The notes under the pieces were generated by a model, which saw nothing but the letters and a program-made list of their open reading frames with translations, searched no databases and had not been told where the DNA came from. A DNA stretch of 64,000 nt. Origin: Rhodoferax sediminis (lineage in GTDB: Bacteria > Pseudomonadota > Gammaproteobacteria > Burkholderiales > Burkholderiaceae_C). How positions within the stretch are numbered: position 1 is the first letter of the stretch; every line of letters starts with the position of its first letter. The stretch is taken from NCBI RefSeq assembly GCF_006970865.1, contig NZ_CP035503.1, positions 757,001 to 821,000 on the forward strand, read 5' to 3'. Positions 37,683 through 47,367 of the stretch are shown here, in pieces. The position numbers and the translations under genes were made by a program.

Positions 37683-39860
37683 ATGGATCACCAGAATATG
37701 ACGGCATACCGGGCGTTGCGCTACATCGGGGTAGCCCTGGGGGCCGCGCTGATCTCGCTGTCCGCGTATGCGCAAAATGCGATCGAAGCCGTCACCGGCT
37801 CGATCCAGGGCGGCACCGAAGTGATCCGGATCGACTTGACGCAACCGCTGGCGGCGGTCCCCACAGGGTTCTCGATCCAGGTGCCGGCCAGAATCGCGCT
37901 CGACTTTCCGGGGGTGACGAACGGCCTGGGCCGCTCCACCGTGGACATCAACCAGGGCAACCTGAAGTCTGTCAATGTCGTGCAGGCGGGAGAGCGCACG
38001 CGGGTGGTGCTCAACCTCAAGCGGATCGCGGCCTACAAGACCGAAATTCAGGGCAAGTCGCTGCTGATCTCGCTGGAGTCGACCGCCGCTGCAGGCCCGG
38101 CCGTGGCCGCAACGTCCACTTTCGCCGAAAACGGCAATCGCGATACCCTGCCTATCAAAAACCTCGATTTCCGGCGCGGCACGGGCGACACCGGCAAGGT
38201 CGTGGTGGACCTGGCGAACGACCAGGTCGGGGTCGACATTCGCCAGCAGGGCCAGACCCTCGTGGTGGAGTTCATGAAGTCGTCGCTGCCCGAGGGGCTG
38301 CGCCGCCGGCTGGACGTGGCGGACTTCGGCACGCCGGTGCAGACCATCACCACGTTCCAGTCGGGCGACCGGGTGCGTATGGTGATCGAACCCAAAGGCG
38401 CCTGGGAGCACAGTGCCTACCAGAGCGGCAACCAGTTTGTCGTAGAAGTCCGGCCGCAAAAAATCGACCCGACCAAACTGACCCAGGGCCCCGGTTACAA
38501 CGGCGAAAAGCTGTCGCTGAATTTCCAGAACATCGAAGTTCGCGCGCTGCTGCAGGTGATCGCTGATTTCACCAACTTCAACGTGGTCACCTCCGACTCG
38601 GTGACGGGCTCCTTGACGCTGCGGCTCAAGGACGTGCCGTGGGACCAAGCGCTGGACATTATTCTGCAGGCCAAGGGCCTGGGCATGCGCAAGAACGGCA
38701 ACGTGCTGTGGATCGCCCCCAAGGATGAGCTCGACGCCAAGGAAAAGCGCGATCTGGAGTCGCAGGCCGCCATCCAGGGGCTGGAGCCCTTGCGGACCCA
38801 GTCGTTCCAGCTCAACTACGCCAAGGCGGTCACCATTGCCGGGCAGTTGAATGGTGTCGGGATTGCCGGAGCCGGCGGTGGCGGTGGCGGCGCGGCCGGC
38901 GGTACCGGCAGTGCGCGCATCTTGAGCCCGCGCGGCAGCGTCATTGCCGAGCCGCGTACCAACCAGCTGTTCGTATCCGACATCGCCTCCAAGCTGGATC
39001 AGGTGCAGCAACTCATCAGCAAGCTCGATATTCCGGTACGCCAGGTACTGATCGAGGCGCGCATCGTAGAGGCGACCGACACCTTCAGCAAGTCGCTGGG
39101 CGTCAGGCTGGGCGGGGGCATCATCAATGGAAGATCCTCCTTCGGCACCACACCGACGGGCAGCCCGCCTCCCGGTCTTGCCACAACGACCTACTCCGTC
39201 ACGAATACCGGCGGGATCACGACGTCAACGGCAACAGCCACCAACCCGCTGTTCAACAACGGCAACTTCATCAATTTGCCGGCCACGTCGAACGACAGCA
39301 ATTCACCCGGCACGTTCGCGCTGTCGCTGTTCAACTCCAGTGTTTCGCGCATGCTGAACCTGGAGATTTCAGCGTTAGAGGCCGATGGCAAGGGCAAGGT
39401 GGTGTCCAGCCCGCGCGTCGTCACGGCCGACCAGACCAAGGCCATCATCGAGCAGGGCACCCAGCTGCCCTACCAGACGGCAACCTCCAGTGGCGCCACC
39501 TCGATCGCCTTCCAGAAGGCCAACCTGTCGCTCGAAGTCACGCCGCAAATCACGCCCGAAGGCAACATCATCCTGGACCTGGATGTGAGCAACGACTCCG
39601 TGGGCCAGGCCACCTCGGCCGGTTTTGCGATCAACACCAAGCACGTCAAGACCCAGGTGCTGGTCGAGAACGGCGGCACCGTGGTGATCGGTGGTATTTA
39701 CACATTGACGGAGACCAACAACACCGACAAGGTGCCGCTGCTGGGTGATATTCCGGTGGTGGGCAATCTGTTCAAGACCAATTCGCGCGTTTCCAACAAG
39801 CAGGAAATGCTGGTGTTCATCACGCCGAAAATGATCACCGACCGCAACGCGGCACGCTGA
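37683..39860 (+). CDS. pilQ: Type IV pilus secretin PilQ
   Basis: Outer-membrane secretin through which the pilus passes, 725 residues. Signal peptide to about residue 30, then two AMIN domains that bind peptidoglycan (about 40-140 and 160-250), secretin N0/N1 modules (about 275-430 including the Gly-rich loop GAGGGGGGAAGG), and the secretin channel domain (about 440-720) with VPLLGDIPVVGNLFK near the end. The pilM start at TTG and pilN start at GTG may lower inner-membrane subunit levels relative to this gene. Confidence 0.95.
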   Translation: MDHQNMTAYRALRYIGVALGAALISLSAYAQNAIEAVTGSIQGGTEVIRIDLTQPLAAVPTGFSIQVPARIALDFPGVTNGLGRSTVDINQGNLKSVNVVQAGERTRVVLNLKRIAAYKTEIQGKSLLISLESTAAAGPAVAATSTFAENGNRDTLPIKNLDFRRGTGDTGKVVVDLANDQVGVDIRQQGQTLVVEFMKSSLPEGLRRRLDVADFGTPVQTITTFQSGDRVRMVIEPKGAWEHSAYQSGNQFVVEVRPQKIDPTKLTQGPGYNGEKLSLNFQNIEVRALLQVIADFTNFNVVTSDSVTGSLTLRLKDVPWDQALDIILQAKGLGMRKNGNVLWIAPKDELDAKEKRDLESQAAIQGLEPLRTQSFQLNYAKAVTIAGQLNGVGIAGAGGGGGGAAGGTGSARILSPRGSVIAEPRTNQLFVSDIASKLDQVQQLISKLDIPVRQVLIEARIVEATDTFSKSLGVRLGGGIINGRSSFGTTPTGSPPPGLATTTYSVTNTGGITTSTATATNPLFNNGNFINLPATSNDSNSPGTFALSLFNSSVSRMLNLEISALEADGKGKVVSSPRVVTADQTKAIIEQGTQLPYQTATSSGATSIAFQKANLSLEVTPQITPEGNIILDLDVSNDSVGQATSAGFAINTKHVKTQVLVENGGTVVIGGIYTLTETNNTDKVPLLGDIPVVGNLFKTNSRVSNKQEMLVFITPKMITDRNAAR

Positions 39861-39867
39861 CAATGCC

Positions 39868-40395
39868 GTGCAGGGCGTAGCGCTTGTCGGCCTTCCCGGC
39901 TCCGGCAAATCCACCGTCGGGCGGCAACTCGCCCGGCGGCTTCAGCTTCCCTTTATCGACTCTGATCCGGTGATCGAGCGCCGCTTGGGCTGCTCGATCC
40001 GTGCGTATTTCGAGCGCGAGGGCGAAGAGAGCTTCCGCGACGTGGAAGAGGCGGTGCTCGACGAGCTGACGCAGACCCACGCCGGCGTGCTGTCCACCGG
40101 CGGCGGCGCGGTGCTGCGCGCCGCCAACCGCGAGCGGCTGCGCACGCGCAGCCACGTGGTGTACCTGCACTCGGCGCCCGAGGAGGTGTTTCGCCGCCTG
40201 CGCCGCGATGTGAACCGGCCGCTGCTGCAGGTGGACGACCCCTTGAGCCGCCTGCGCGAGCTGTATGCGGTGCGCGACCCTTTGTACCGCGAAGCGTCGC
40301 ACTTCGTGATCGAAACCGGGCGCCCCTCGGTGGTCACGCTGGTCAACATGATCGTGATGCAGCTGGAACTGGCCGGCATCGTTCCGCCACACTAG
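39868..40395 (+). CDS. aroK: Shikimate kinase
   Basis: Phosphorylates shikimate in aromatic amino-acid synthesis, 175 residues. The start is GTG (V/M-QGVALVGLPGSGKS), only 7 bp after pilQ. The P-loop is GLPGSGKST at about residues 8-16; the shikimate-binding Asp/Arg occur in PFIDSDPVIERR, GGG in STGGGAVLR, and the lid in RDVNRPLL. It is in operon with aroB, the classic pilQ-aroK-aroB order. Confidence 0.95.
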   Translation: MQGVALVGLPGSGKSTVGRQLARRLQLPFIDSDPVIERRLGCSIRAYFEREGEESFRDVEEAVLDELTQTHAGVLSTGGGAVLRAANRERLRTRSHVVYLHSAPEEVFRRLRRDVNRPLLQVDDPLSRLRELYAVRDPLYREASHFVIETGRPSVVTLVNMIVMQLELAGIVPPH

Positions 40396-40452
40396 CGGTC
40401 GCTGCAATTCGCCACGCCGGGGCGATCGCACCGGTCGCTAAACTCGGGGTCT

Positions 40453-41577
40453 ATGCAAGCCACCACCGTTACCGCCGCCGCGCCCCTTGCGCAGGTGCAA
40501 ATCCGCCTGGGCGAGCGCAGCTACCCGATTGCGATTGGCACCGCCCTGCTGGACAACCCCGCCACCTGGTCGGCGCTGCCGCGCGCTGCTACTGCCCTGA
40601 TCGTGACCAACACCACCGTTGCACCCCTGTATGCACAGCGTTTGCAAGCCGCCCTGGCGGGCCGCTATGGCGTGATCCACACCGTGGTGCTGCCCGACGG
40701 CGAGGAATTCAAGACCTGGGCCACGTTGAACCTGATTTTCGACGCGCTGCTGCAGCACGGCAGCGACCGCAAGACCGTGCTGTTCGCGCTGGGCGGCGGC
40801 GTGGTGGGCGACATGACGGGCTTTGCCGCAGCCAGCTACATGCGCGGCGTGCCCTTTGTGCAGGTGCCGACCACGCTCCTGGCGCAGGTCGACTCATCGG
40901 TCGGCGGCAAAACCGCCATCAACCACCCGCTAGGCAAGAACATGATCGGCGCGTTCTACCAGCCGCAGCTCGTCGTGTGCGACCTCGACACGCTGCAGAC
41001 GTTGCCGGCGCGTGAGCTCAGCGCCGGACTGGCCGAGATCATCAAGTATGGGCCGATTGCCGACATGGCTTTTTTCGGCTGGATCGAGGCGAACCTGCCG
41101 GCGCTGCTGGCGCGCGAACCCGCAAAGCTGGCGCATGCCGTCAAGCGCAGTTGCGAGATCAAGGCGCGCGTGGTCGCTCAAGACGAGCGCGATGTGGGCC
41201 TGCGCGCCATGCTCAATTTTGGCCACACGTTTGGCCACGCCATCGAGGCGGGCCTGGGCTACGGCGCGTGGCTGCACGGCGAGGGCGTTGGCTGCGGCAT
41301 GGTGATGGCGGCGACGCTGTCGCAGCGGCTCGGTCTGGTGGACGAGGCGTTCGTGCAGCGGCTGACCGCGCTGATTCGCAGCGCCGGTTTGCCCGTGCAG
41401 GGGCCGAAACTGGCGAGCACCGACAACGCGGGCCGCTATCTGGAGTTGATGCGCGTGGACAAAAAGGCCGAGGCCGGCGAGATCAGGTTCGTGGTGATTG
41501 CCGCGCCCGGCAGCGCCGCGCTGCGCAGCGCGCCCGACGCGCTGGTGCGCGCCGTGGTGGACGCCTGCTGCGCCTGA
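40453..41577 (+). CDS. aroB: 3-dehydroquinate synthase
   Basis: Second enzyme of the shikimate pathway, NAD- and metal-dependent, 374 residues. PDGEEFKTW, the NAD site [41 protein letters not shown] and the metal-ligand histidines in [10 protein letters not shown] are all present. Length is normal. Last aromatic-pathway gene of the cluster before dgt. Confidence 0.96.
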   Translation: MQATTVTAAAPLAQVQIRLGERSYPIAIGTALLDNPATWSALPRAATALIVTNTTVAPLYAQRLQAALAGRYGVIHTVVLPDGEEFKTWATLNLIFDALLQHGSDRKTVLFALGGGVVGDMTGFAAASYMRGVPFVQVPTTLLAQVDSSVGGKTAINHPLGKNMIGAFYQPQLVVCDLDTLQTLPARELSAGLAEIIKYGPIADMAFFGWIEANLPALLAREPAKLAHAVKRSCEIKARVVAQDERDVGLRAMLNFGHTFGHAIEAGLGYGAWLHGEGVGCGMVMAATLSQRLGLVDEAFVQRLTALIRSAGLPVQGPKLASTDNAGRYLELMRVDKKAEAGEIRFVVIAAPGSAALRSAPDALVRAVVDACCA

Positions 41578-41595
41578 TGATGCCGGCCCGCGTTC

Positions 41596-41614
41596 GCTAT
41601 TAAAAATGGAGCTG
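41596..41614. repeat. Interspersed repeat fragment at the dgt start
   Basis: GCTATTAAAAATGGAGCTG carries the AGCTATTAAAA-like core of the repeat family and spans the proposed dgt start codon, which lies within it at 41606. Confidence 0.45.
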
Positions 41615-42790
41615 TCTGCGAAGATGTGGAAAGGGCTAGAGGCTGATTTGACTCAAAAATTTGAGCGGCCGCCATATGCCTGCGATCCGGCCCGCTCGCG
41701 CGGGCGCCGCCACGCGGAGGCGGCCGCGCCCACGCGCACCGAATACCAGCGCGACCGCGACCGCATCGTGCACTCCACGGCGTTTCGCCGGCTGGTTTAC
41801 AAGACGCAGGTGTTCCTGAACCACGAGGGCGACCTGTTCCGCACGCGGCTCACGCATTCGCTCGAAGTGGCGCAGCTGGGGCGCTCGATTGCGCGCTCGC
41901 TCGGCCTCGATGAAGACCTGGTCGAGGCGATCGCGCTGGCGCACGACCTCGGCCACACGCCGTTCGGCCACGCCGGGCAGGACGCGCTGAACGACTGCAT
42001 GGTGGATCACGGCGGCTTTGAGCACAACCTGCAAAGCCTGCGCGTGGTCGATCAACTCGAGGAGCGCTACCCGGCCTTCGACGGACTCAACCTGACGTTC
42101 GAGACGCGCGAGGGCATCCTCAAGCATTGTTCGCGCGCGAATGCGCAGCGGCTCGAGGCGCAAGAGCCGGGCGGCGTCGCGCGGCGCTTCCTGGAACACA
42201 CCCAGCCCAGCCTGGAGGCGCAGCTGTGCAACCTGGCCGACGAGATCGCCTACAACGCGCACGACATCGACGACGGCGTGCGCTCGGGCTTGATCACGCT
42301 CGAGCAGTTGCAGGAGGTTGCGCTGTTCGACGGCTACCGTGTGCAAACGCTGCGCGAATACCCGCAGCTGCAGGGCCGGCGCCTGCTGTACGAGGCCATC
42401 CGGCGCATGCTGAGCGCGCAGGTCTACGACGTGATCGATGCCGCGCGCGCGGCGCTGCAGGTGGCGCACCCGCACAGCGTGGACGAGGTGCGGCTGGATG
42501 CGCCGCTGGTACGTTTTGGCGACGTCATGCGGCAGAGCTCGGCCGCGCTCAAGCGTTTTCTGTTTCAAAACCTTTACCGGCATCCGCAGGTGGTCGAGAC
42601 CACCGCGAAGGCGCAGGAAGTGGTGCGCGAGCTGTTTGCCGCGTACTGCGCGGATCCCGCGCAAATGCAGGCCGACTTTGCGGCACGGCGGGACCCGTTC
42701 CGCTCGGTGTCGGATTACATCGCCGGCATGACCGACCGCTTTGCCGCGCACGAGCATGAGCGGTTGACCGGCCGCAAGCTGTTTGCATGA
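41606..42790 (+). CDS. dgt: dGTPase-like HD-domain triphosphohydrolase
   Basis: Deoxynucleotide triphosphohydrolase of the dGTPase family, 394 residues. Signatures are RDRDRIVHSTAFRRLVYKTQVF, the HD metal site in TRLTHSLEVAQ...ALAHDLGHTPFGHAG, and a later ADEIAYNAHDIDDG. The ATG start falls within a repeat fragment, so the first residues (MELSAKMWKGLEADLTQKF) may be recruited and not ancestral; an in-frame upstream region overlaps aroB and is not credible. Proposed role is control of dNTP pools. Confidence 0.9.
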   Translation: MELSAKMWKGLEADLTQKFERPPYACDPARSRGRRHAEAAAPTRTEYQRDRDRIVHSTAFRRLVYKTQVFLNHEGDLFRTRLTHSLEVAQLGRSIARSLGLDEDLVEAIALAHDLGHTPFGHAGQDALNDCMVDHGGFEHNLQSLRVVDQLEERYPAFDGLNLTFETREGILKHCSRANAQRLEAQEPGGVARRFLEHTQPSLEAQLCNLADEIAYNAHDIDDGVRSGLITLEQLQEVALFDGYRVQTLREYPQLQGRRLLYEAIRRMLSAQVYDVIDAARAALQVAHPHSVDEVRLDAPLVRFGDVMRQSSAALKRFLFQNLYRHPQVVETTAKAQEVVRELFAAYCADPAQMQADFAARRDPFRSVSDYIAGMTDRFAAHEHERLTGRKLFA

Positions 42791-42845
42791 GCCGCCGGGC
42801 CGCTCCCAAGGCGAATACCGCAGCGCGTCGCGCGGAGGTTTCCGA

Positions 42846-44096
42846 ATGAGCCAACGGAAGGGCATCGACCCGGCGCTCATCGTCATTCTGGCGGGGGTGA
42901 GCGCGGCGCTGCACGTGGGCAAGCTGCCGCCCGCCATTCCGGTGCTGCGCGATGCGCTCGGCGTCACGCTGGTGCAGGCGGGTTTCTTGCTCTCGCTGGT
43001 GCAACTGGCCGGCATGACTTTGGGGCTGGCGGTGGGGCTCGCGGCCGACGGCCTGGGGCTCAAGCGCAGCATGGTGGCCGGGCTGCTGGTGCTGTCGGCG
43101 GCCGGTGCGCTGGGCGGCTGGGCGCACGACGCCTCCGCCTTGCTGGGGCTGCGCGCCATCGAGGGCTTTGGCTTTCTGCTCGCGACCGTGCCCGCGCCCA
43201 GCCTGATCCGCCTGCTGGTGGCGCCGCGGCGCCTGCCCGTCATGCTGGGCCTGTGGGGCACCTACATGCCGTTCGGCGCCGCCGTGGCGCTGCTGCTCGG
43301 GCCGGTGTTCATTGGCGCGACGAGCTGGCAGGCCTGGTGGTGGCTGCTGGCGGGCACGTCGTTTGCCATGACGCTGTGGCTGGCGTGGGCCGTGCCGGCG
43401 GACCGGCATCGCCGCGCACCCGCCGGACACGGTTCTGCTGCCCATGCGGGGCAACAACATGGCTGGCCACAGCGCCTGCGCCAGACGCTCACGGCGCGCG
43501 GCCCCTGGCTGGTGGCGCTCAGTTTTGCCGTGTATTCGGGGCAGTGGCTGGCCGTGATCGGATTTTTACCCTCCATCTACGCGCAGGCCGGGTTCTCGGG
43601 CGCCGCCACCGGCGCGCTCACGGCGCTGGCGGCGGCGATCAACATGGTGGGCAATATTGCCTCGGGCCGGCTGTTGCAGCGCGGCGTGCGCCCACGCGTG
43701 CTGCTGTATGCCGGCTTCGTCACCATGGGGCTGGGCACGGTGGCTGCCTTTGCGGAGCTGCACGGCAGCGGCCTGCCACCGCTGTTGCGCTACGCGGCGG
43801 TGCTGCTGTTCTCGATGATCGGCGGCGTGATTCCGGGCACGCTGTTCTCGCTCGCGGTCAAGCTCGCGCCGAGCGAACGCACCGTCTCCACCACGGTCGG
43901 CTGGATGCAGCAGTGGTCGTCCTTCGGCCAGTTTGTCGGGCCGCCACTGGTCGCCTTGGTCGCCAGCCGCGTCGGCGGCTGGCAATGGACCTGGGCCGTC
44001 ACGGGCGCCTGTTCGCTGCTGGGCCTGGCGCTGGCGCGGCAGATCGGGCGGCTGGTCCAATCCCTGGAACCCTCCTTCCTGCAACCGGAGCGTTGA
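42846..44096 (+). CDS. MFS transporter, CynX/NimT-like
   Basis: Twelve-helix major-facilitator permease of 416 residues. The start is chosen at MSQRKGIDPALIV because GGAGG lies just upstream. Loops between helices 2 and 3 (GLAADGLGLKRS) and a central cytoplasmic loop after helix 6 fit the family. No periplasmic partner is seen. It lies in a same-strand run between dgt and DUF1415, and neither neighbour indicates a substrate. Confidence 0.82.
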   Translation: MSQRKGIDPALIVILAGVSAALHVGKLPPAIPVLRDALGVTLVQAGFLLSLVQLAGMTLGLAVGLAADGLGLKRSMVAGLLVLSAAGALGGWAHDASALLGLRAIEGFGFLLATVPAPSLIRLLVAPRRLPVMLGLWGTYMPFGAAVALLLGPVFIGATSWQAWWWLLAGTSFAMTLWLAWAVPADRHRRAPAGHGSAAHAGQQHGWPQRLRQTLTARGPWLVALSFAVYSGQWLAVIGFLPSIYAQAGFSGAATGALTALAAAINMVGNIASGRLLQRGVRPRVLLYAGFVTMGLGTVAAFAELHGSGLPPLLRYAAVLLFSMIGGVIPGTLFSLAVKLAPSERTVSTTVGWMQQWSSFGQFVGPPLVALVASRVGGWQWTWAVTGACSLLGLALARQIGRLVQSLEPSFLQPER

Positions 44097-44097
44097 C

Positions 44098-44700
44098 ATG
44101 GACGATCACAAACCAATGACGCCACAGGACTTGCCCACCTTTCACGCCACCGTGCAGCAGGGCATGCGCCGCTGGCTGGAGCGCGCCGTGATTGGCCTGA
44201 ACCTGTGCCCGTTTGCCAAGGCGGTGCATGTGAAGGGGCAGGTTCATTACGTAGTGAGCGCGGCGCGCGACCCACAGGCGTTGCTGGTCGATCTGGAATT
44301 TGAGCTAAAAGACCTTGTAGCCCAGGACCCACAAGCGCGGGATACTACGCTTTTGATAGCGCCGCATGCCTTGCAGCAGTTTGCCGACTTCAACGATTTT
44401 CTGGCCGAGGCGGACGCGGCCCTGCTCCGGCTCGAACTCGATGGCATCGTCCAGATCGCCAGTTTTCACCCGCAGTACCGGTTTGCCGGCACCGACGTGG
44501 ACGACATCACCAACTTCACGAACCGTGCGCCATACCCCACGCTGCACCTGCTGCGCGAAGACAGCGTGGACCGCGCCGTGGCCGCGTTTCCCGAGGCCGG
44601 GCAGATTTACGAGGCCAATATGCAAACGCTCGAAAAACTGGGCCACGCGGGCTGGGACGCGCTGGACGTCGGGCCCACGCGTGGCAAGATCAAGCCATGA
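44098..44700 (+). CDS. DUF1415 protein
   Basis: A 200-residue conserved cytoplasmic protein of unknown function. Family signatures are LERAVIGLNLCPFAKAVH with a conserved Cys, IASFHPQYRFAG, NRAPYPTLHLLRE and a C-terminal ALDVGPTRGKIKP. The start follows the MFS stop by one base. The segment around residues 68-90 (ELKDLVAQDPQARDTTLLIA) is encoded by DNA resembling the interspersed repeat, yet the frame is preserved. Its stop overlaps the next gene's start. Confidence 0.88.
   Translation: MDDHKPMTPQDLPTFHATVQQGMRRWLERAVIGLNLCPFAKAVHVKGQVHYVVSAARDPQALLVDLEFELKDLVAQDPQARDTTLLIAPHALQQFADFNDFLAEADAALLRLELDGIVQIASFHPQYRFAGTDVDDITNFTNRAPYPTLHLLREDSVDRAVAAFPEAGQIYEANMQTLEKLGHAGWDALDVGPTRGKIKP
44302..44363. 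repeat. Interspersed repeat copy inside the DUF1415 gene
   Basis: Reads CTAAAAGACCTTGTAGCCC, then CACAAGCGCGGG, then TACTACGCTTTTGATAGC. The order matches the repeat family (TGTAGCCC - AAGCGC - AGC - TGATAGC). It lies wholly in frame, so it is translated. Confidence 0.55.
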
Positions 44701-45593
44701 AGCCTCCCAAAATTGCGCCCGCTGGTGCTATGTCCGCCATTGCGCCCGAAATCCGCCCTGGCCAGTCGCTCGAACTGCTCAAGGAGCTGCACATCCTCAC
44801 GCGCGAGGGCAAACTCAACCAGGACTCGCGGCGCAAGCTCAAGCAGGTCTACCACCTGTACCAGTTCATCGAGAAGCTGCTGCTGGAGCTGCCTGCGTCG
44901 GACGCGGGCATCACGCTGGCCGACCACGGCGCCGGCAAATCGTACCTGGGCTTCATCCTCTACGACCTGTTTTTCAAGACGCTCGCGCTAGGGCAAATCT
45001 ACGGCATCGAGACCCGGCCCGAGCTGGTGCAAAAGTCGCGAGAACTGGCCGCACGGCTGGGCTTCGGGCGCATGCATTTCCTGAACCTCAGCGTTGCCGA
45101 GTCGGCCGAGTCCGCCGAGCTGCCGGAGCGGATCGACGTGGTCACGGCGCTGCATGCCTGCGACACCGCGACCGACGACGCGATCGCCTTCGGCCTGCAA
45201 AAGCACGCGCAGTTCATGGTGCTGGTGCCGTGCTGCCAGGCCGAAGTGGCGAGCTGCCTGCGCCAGAACAAGGCGCTCGCGCTGGCGCGCACGCCGCTGG
45301 CCGAACTCTGGCGCCACCCGCTGCACACGCGCGAACTCGGCAGCCAGATCACCAATGTGCTGCGCTGCCTGTACCTGGAGGCCAGCGGCTACCAGGTCAC
45401 GGTGACCGAGCTGGTGGGCTGGGAGCACAGCCTGAAGAACGAGCTCATCATCGCGCGCTACACCGGCCAGAAAAAGCGCAGCGCCGCCGAGCGGCTGCGC
45501 GCGGTGCTGGAAGAGTTTGGTCTGACGGCCTTGCTGGAGACCCGGTTCAAACAGTCGTCCACCGGATCGGAGGCCGCAACAGCGGGGTCATAA
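44697..45593 (+). CDS. SAM-dependent methyltransferase, METTL25-like
   Basis: A 298-residue class I methyltransferase. The SAM site is ITLADHGAGKSYLGFILYD (about residues 77-95), and a later ALHACDTATDDAIAFGL and VLVPCCQ resemble the METTL25/RRNAD1-type family. An N-terminal helical part contains HLYQFIEKLLLELP. The substrate is not known. It is coupled to DUF1415 by an ATGA overlap. Confidence 0.8.
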   Translation: MKPPKIAPAGAMSAIAPEIRPGQSLELLKELHILTREGKLNQDSRRKLKQVYHLYQFIEKLLLELPASDAGITLADHGAGKSYLGFILYDLFFKTLALGQIYGIETRPELVQKSRELAARLGFGRMHFLNLSVAESAESAELPERIDVVTALHACDTATDDAIAFGLQKHAQFMVLVPCCQAEVASCLRQNKALALARTPLAELWRHPLHTRELGSQITNVLRCLYLEASGYQVTVTELVGWEHSLKNELIIARYTGQKKRSAAERLRAVLEEFGLTALLETRFKQSSTGSEAATAGS

Positions 45594-45618
45594 TGCCGCT
45601 AAACCCTTGATTCACGGG

Positions 45619-45643
45619 CACAGTCAGCTATTTAATTTATAGC
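45619..45643. repeat. Interspersed repeat fragment, intergenic
   Basis: CACAGTCAGCTATT followed by TAATTTATAGC. The first 14 bases are identical to a copy at the 3' end of gltB. It lies between the methyltransferase and monooxygenase genes. Confidence 0.5.
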
Positions 45644-45727
45644 GCCTGGCGTCACGGTGCAGCTTGCCAGCCGAGGGCAGCCTGTCTACACTGGGCCGCA
45701 CCATTCATCCCCGCAGGAGACACCCGC

Positions 45728-46015
45728 ATGATCCACATTCTCGCCAAAATCACGGCCCAACCGCAGGCGGCCGCGGCGGTGCGCGACGCCCTCGTGGAGC
45801 TCGTTGGCCATTCGCGCAAGGAGGCGGGTTGCGTGTCTTACGCGCTGTATCAGCGTGGCGACGACCCGGCCCAGTTCCAGACCGTCGAGGAATGGCGCGA
45901 TGCGGCCGCGGCCGATGCGCACATGACGACCCCGCATATCGGCGCCGCCTTGGCAAAGGTCGGCTCGCTGCTGGCAGCGCCGCCCGAGATCGTGCGCTTC
46001 GACAAGCTCGCCTGA
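45728..46015 (+). CDS. Putative quinol monooxygenase (ABM domain)
   Basis: A 95-residue single antibiotic-biosynthesis-monooxygenase (ABM/YgiN-like) domain with a ferredoxin-like fold. IHILAKITAQPQ, CVSYALYQRGDDPAQF and EEWRDAAAADAHMTTPHI are typical. These proteins form dimers and act on quinol-like or haem substrates; the substrate here is unknown. A good ribosome-binding site (GCAGGAG) precedes the ATG. It converges with the DsrE-family gene. Confidence 0.85.
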   Translation: MIHILAKITAQPQAAAAVRDALVELVGHSRKEAGCVSYALYQRGDDPAQFQTVEEWRDAAAADAHMTTPHIGAALAKVGSLLAAPPEIVRFDKLA

Positions 46016-46053
46016 GTCTGCCCCGCTTGCCGAACGCCCGGGCTCAAGGCCGC

Positions 46054-46482
46054 TCAAGGCTTGATGTAGGCGTAATGCTCACGGTACTGCAGCTGGCCGA
46101 TCAGCACCACGCCGGAGGGCGTGAAATCCGCATCCAGGATGAACTGGTCCTTCTTGAGGCCGCGGTTCTTGAGCGTGATCTCGCAGACCTCGAAAGTCAC
46201 GCCCCGGGCCCGCAGTGCGCTGACCAGCGCGGCGTAGTCGATGTTCGGATTCTTTTTGTCGCGCGCACCCTCCATCAGGAAATCGACGCCCTCGGCATGC
46301 GTCACAACGACGATCTTCGTGTCAGGGGCGACGTCGAGGTGGTTGCGGATATTGCGTAGCGCCCTGGTGGCTTGCGCCTGGGCGTCGTCGATGTGGTAGA
46401 CCACCTTGTCTTGCGCCAGCGCGACACTGCAAAGCAGGACACTGGCGAGCAGCGCGGCAAAAAATCGGGCAATACGGCGCAT
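46054..46482 (-). CDS. Exported DsrE-family protein
   Basis: A 142-residue DsrE/DsrF-like protein with a signal peptide (MRRIARFFAALLASVLLCSVALA, cleavage near residue 23). The body, VVYHIDDAQAQATRALRNIRNHL, VVTHAEGVDFLMEGARD and FEVCEITLKNRG, is typical of exported DsrE relatives, and the Cys in FEVCEI is conserved. The start has a strong GGGGGAG six bases upstream. Function is unknown; family members are linked to sulfur relay, but not this exported branch. Confidence 0.82.
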   Translation of the reverse strand: MRRIARFFAALLASVLLCSVALAQDKVVYHIDDAQAQATRALRNIRNHLDVAPDTKIVVVTHAEGVDFLMEGARDKKNPNIDYAALVSALRARGVTFEVCEITLKNRGLKKDQFILDADFTPSGVVLIGQLQYREHYAYIKP

Positions 46483-46528
46483 GAAAATCTCCCCCATCTG
46501 GTGGCCGCCATGGTAGCGTTTTTTAATG

Positions 46529-46546
46529 GGGGTCAGATTCCAATTA
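46529..46546. repeat. Left inverted repeat of RAYT unit
   Basis: GGGGTCAGATTCCAATTA, an exact reverse complement of the right copy at 47368-47385. It lies 33 bp before the transposase start. Confidence 0.85.
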
Positions 46547-46579
46547 TGATGGCGCGGATCGCATCCCATCATCATCGTC

Positions 46580-47278
46580 ATGGCCCGCCTTCCCCGTCTC
46601 ACCATTCCCGGCTACCCGCATCATGTGATCCAGCGCGGCAACAACCGCCAGGCCATTTTTGCGTCTGCAGGCGACTACCAGATGCTGCTGGACCTGCTGC
46701 AGGACAACGCGCGCAAGTTCGGCGTCGCGCTGCATTCGTACGTGCTGATGACGAATCACTTCCATCTGCTGGCCACGCCCGAGTCGGCCGACGCACTGCC
46801 GCAGATGATGCAGGCCGTGGGGCGGCGTTATGTGCGTTATTTCAACGATGCGCAAGGGCGCAGCGGCACACTGTGGGAGGGGCGCTACCGATCCACCCTG
46901 ATCCAGACCGAGCGCTACCTGCTGGCGTGCATGGTGTATATCGACCTCAATCCGGTGCGCGCGGGGCTGGTGGCCGAGGCGCGCGATTATCCCTGGTCCA
47001 GTCACGCCCACAACGTGGGGTTGCGTGCCGACCGGCTGATCACGCCGCATCCGCTGTACTGGGCGCTGGGCAACACGCCATTCGCGCGCGAGGCGGCGTA
47101 TGCCGAGCTGGTGCGCGCGGGTGTCGATGCGAAGCAGCAGGCTGCGTTGACGGAGTCGGCCTTGCGCGGCTGGGCACTGGGCGAGCCCGACTTCGTGGCT
47201 GATCTGCAAAGGCGCACTCGGCGGCGCGTGAGCAAGGCGCAGGCCGGGCGGCCGGTGAGCAAGCCGGATTCTCCCTGA
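46580..47278 (+). mobile_element. REP-associated tyrosine transposase (RAYT, Y1/IS200-like)
   Basis: A 232-residue Y1_Tnp-family transposase. RLTIPGYPHHVIQRGNNRQAIF is the family entry, the HUH metal site is TNHFHLLATP (about residues 58-67), and the catalytic Tyr is in VGRRYVRYFND. WEGRYRSTLIQ and YIDLNPVRAGLV are diagnostic of RAYTs. The gene is bracketed by perfect 18-bp inverted repeats, the expected cognate target structure, and the frame is intact. Such genes are usually single-copy domesticated elements, not active IS. Confidence 0.93.
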
Positions 47279-47367
47279 GAAATGCACCTGGCCATTATTT
47301 CATCAGCATATATTGCTATTAATTTTGATTTGTCCCTATTTATTGATTGAATTGGTCGTTAGGTAGT

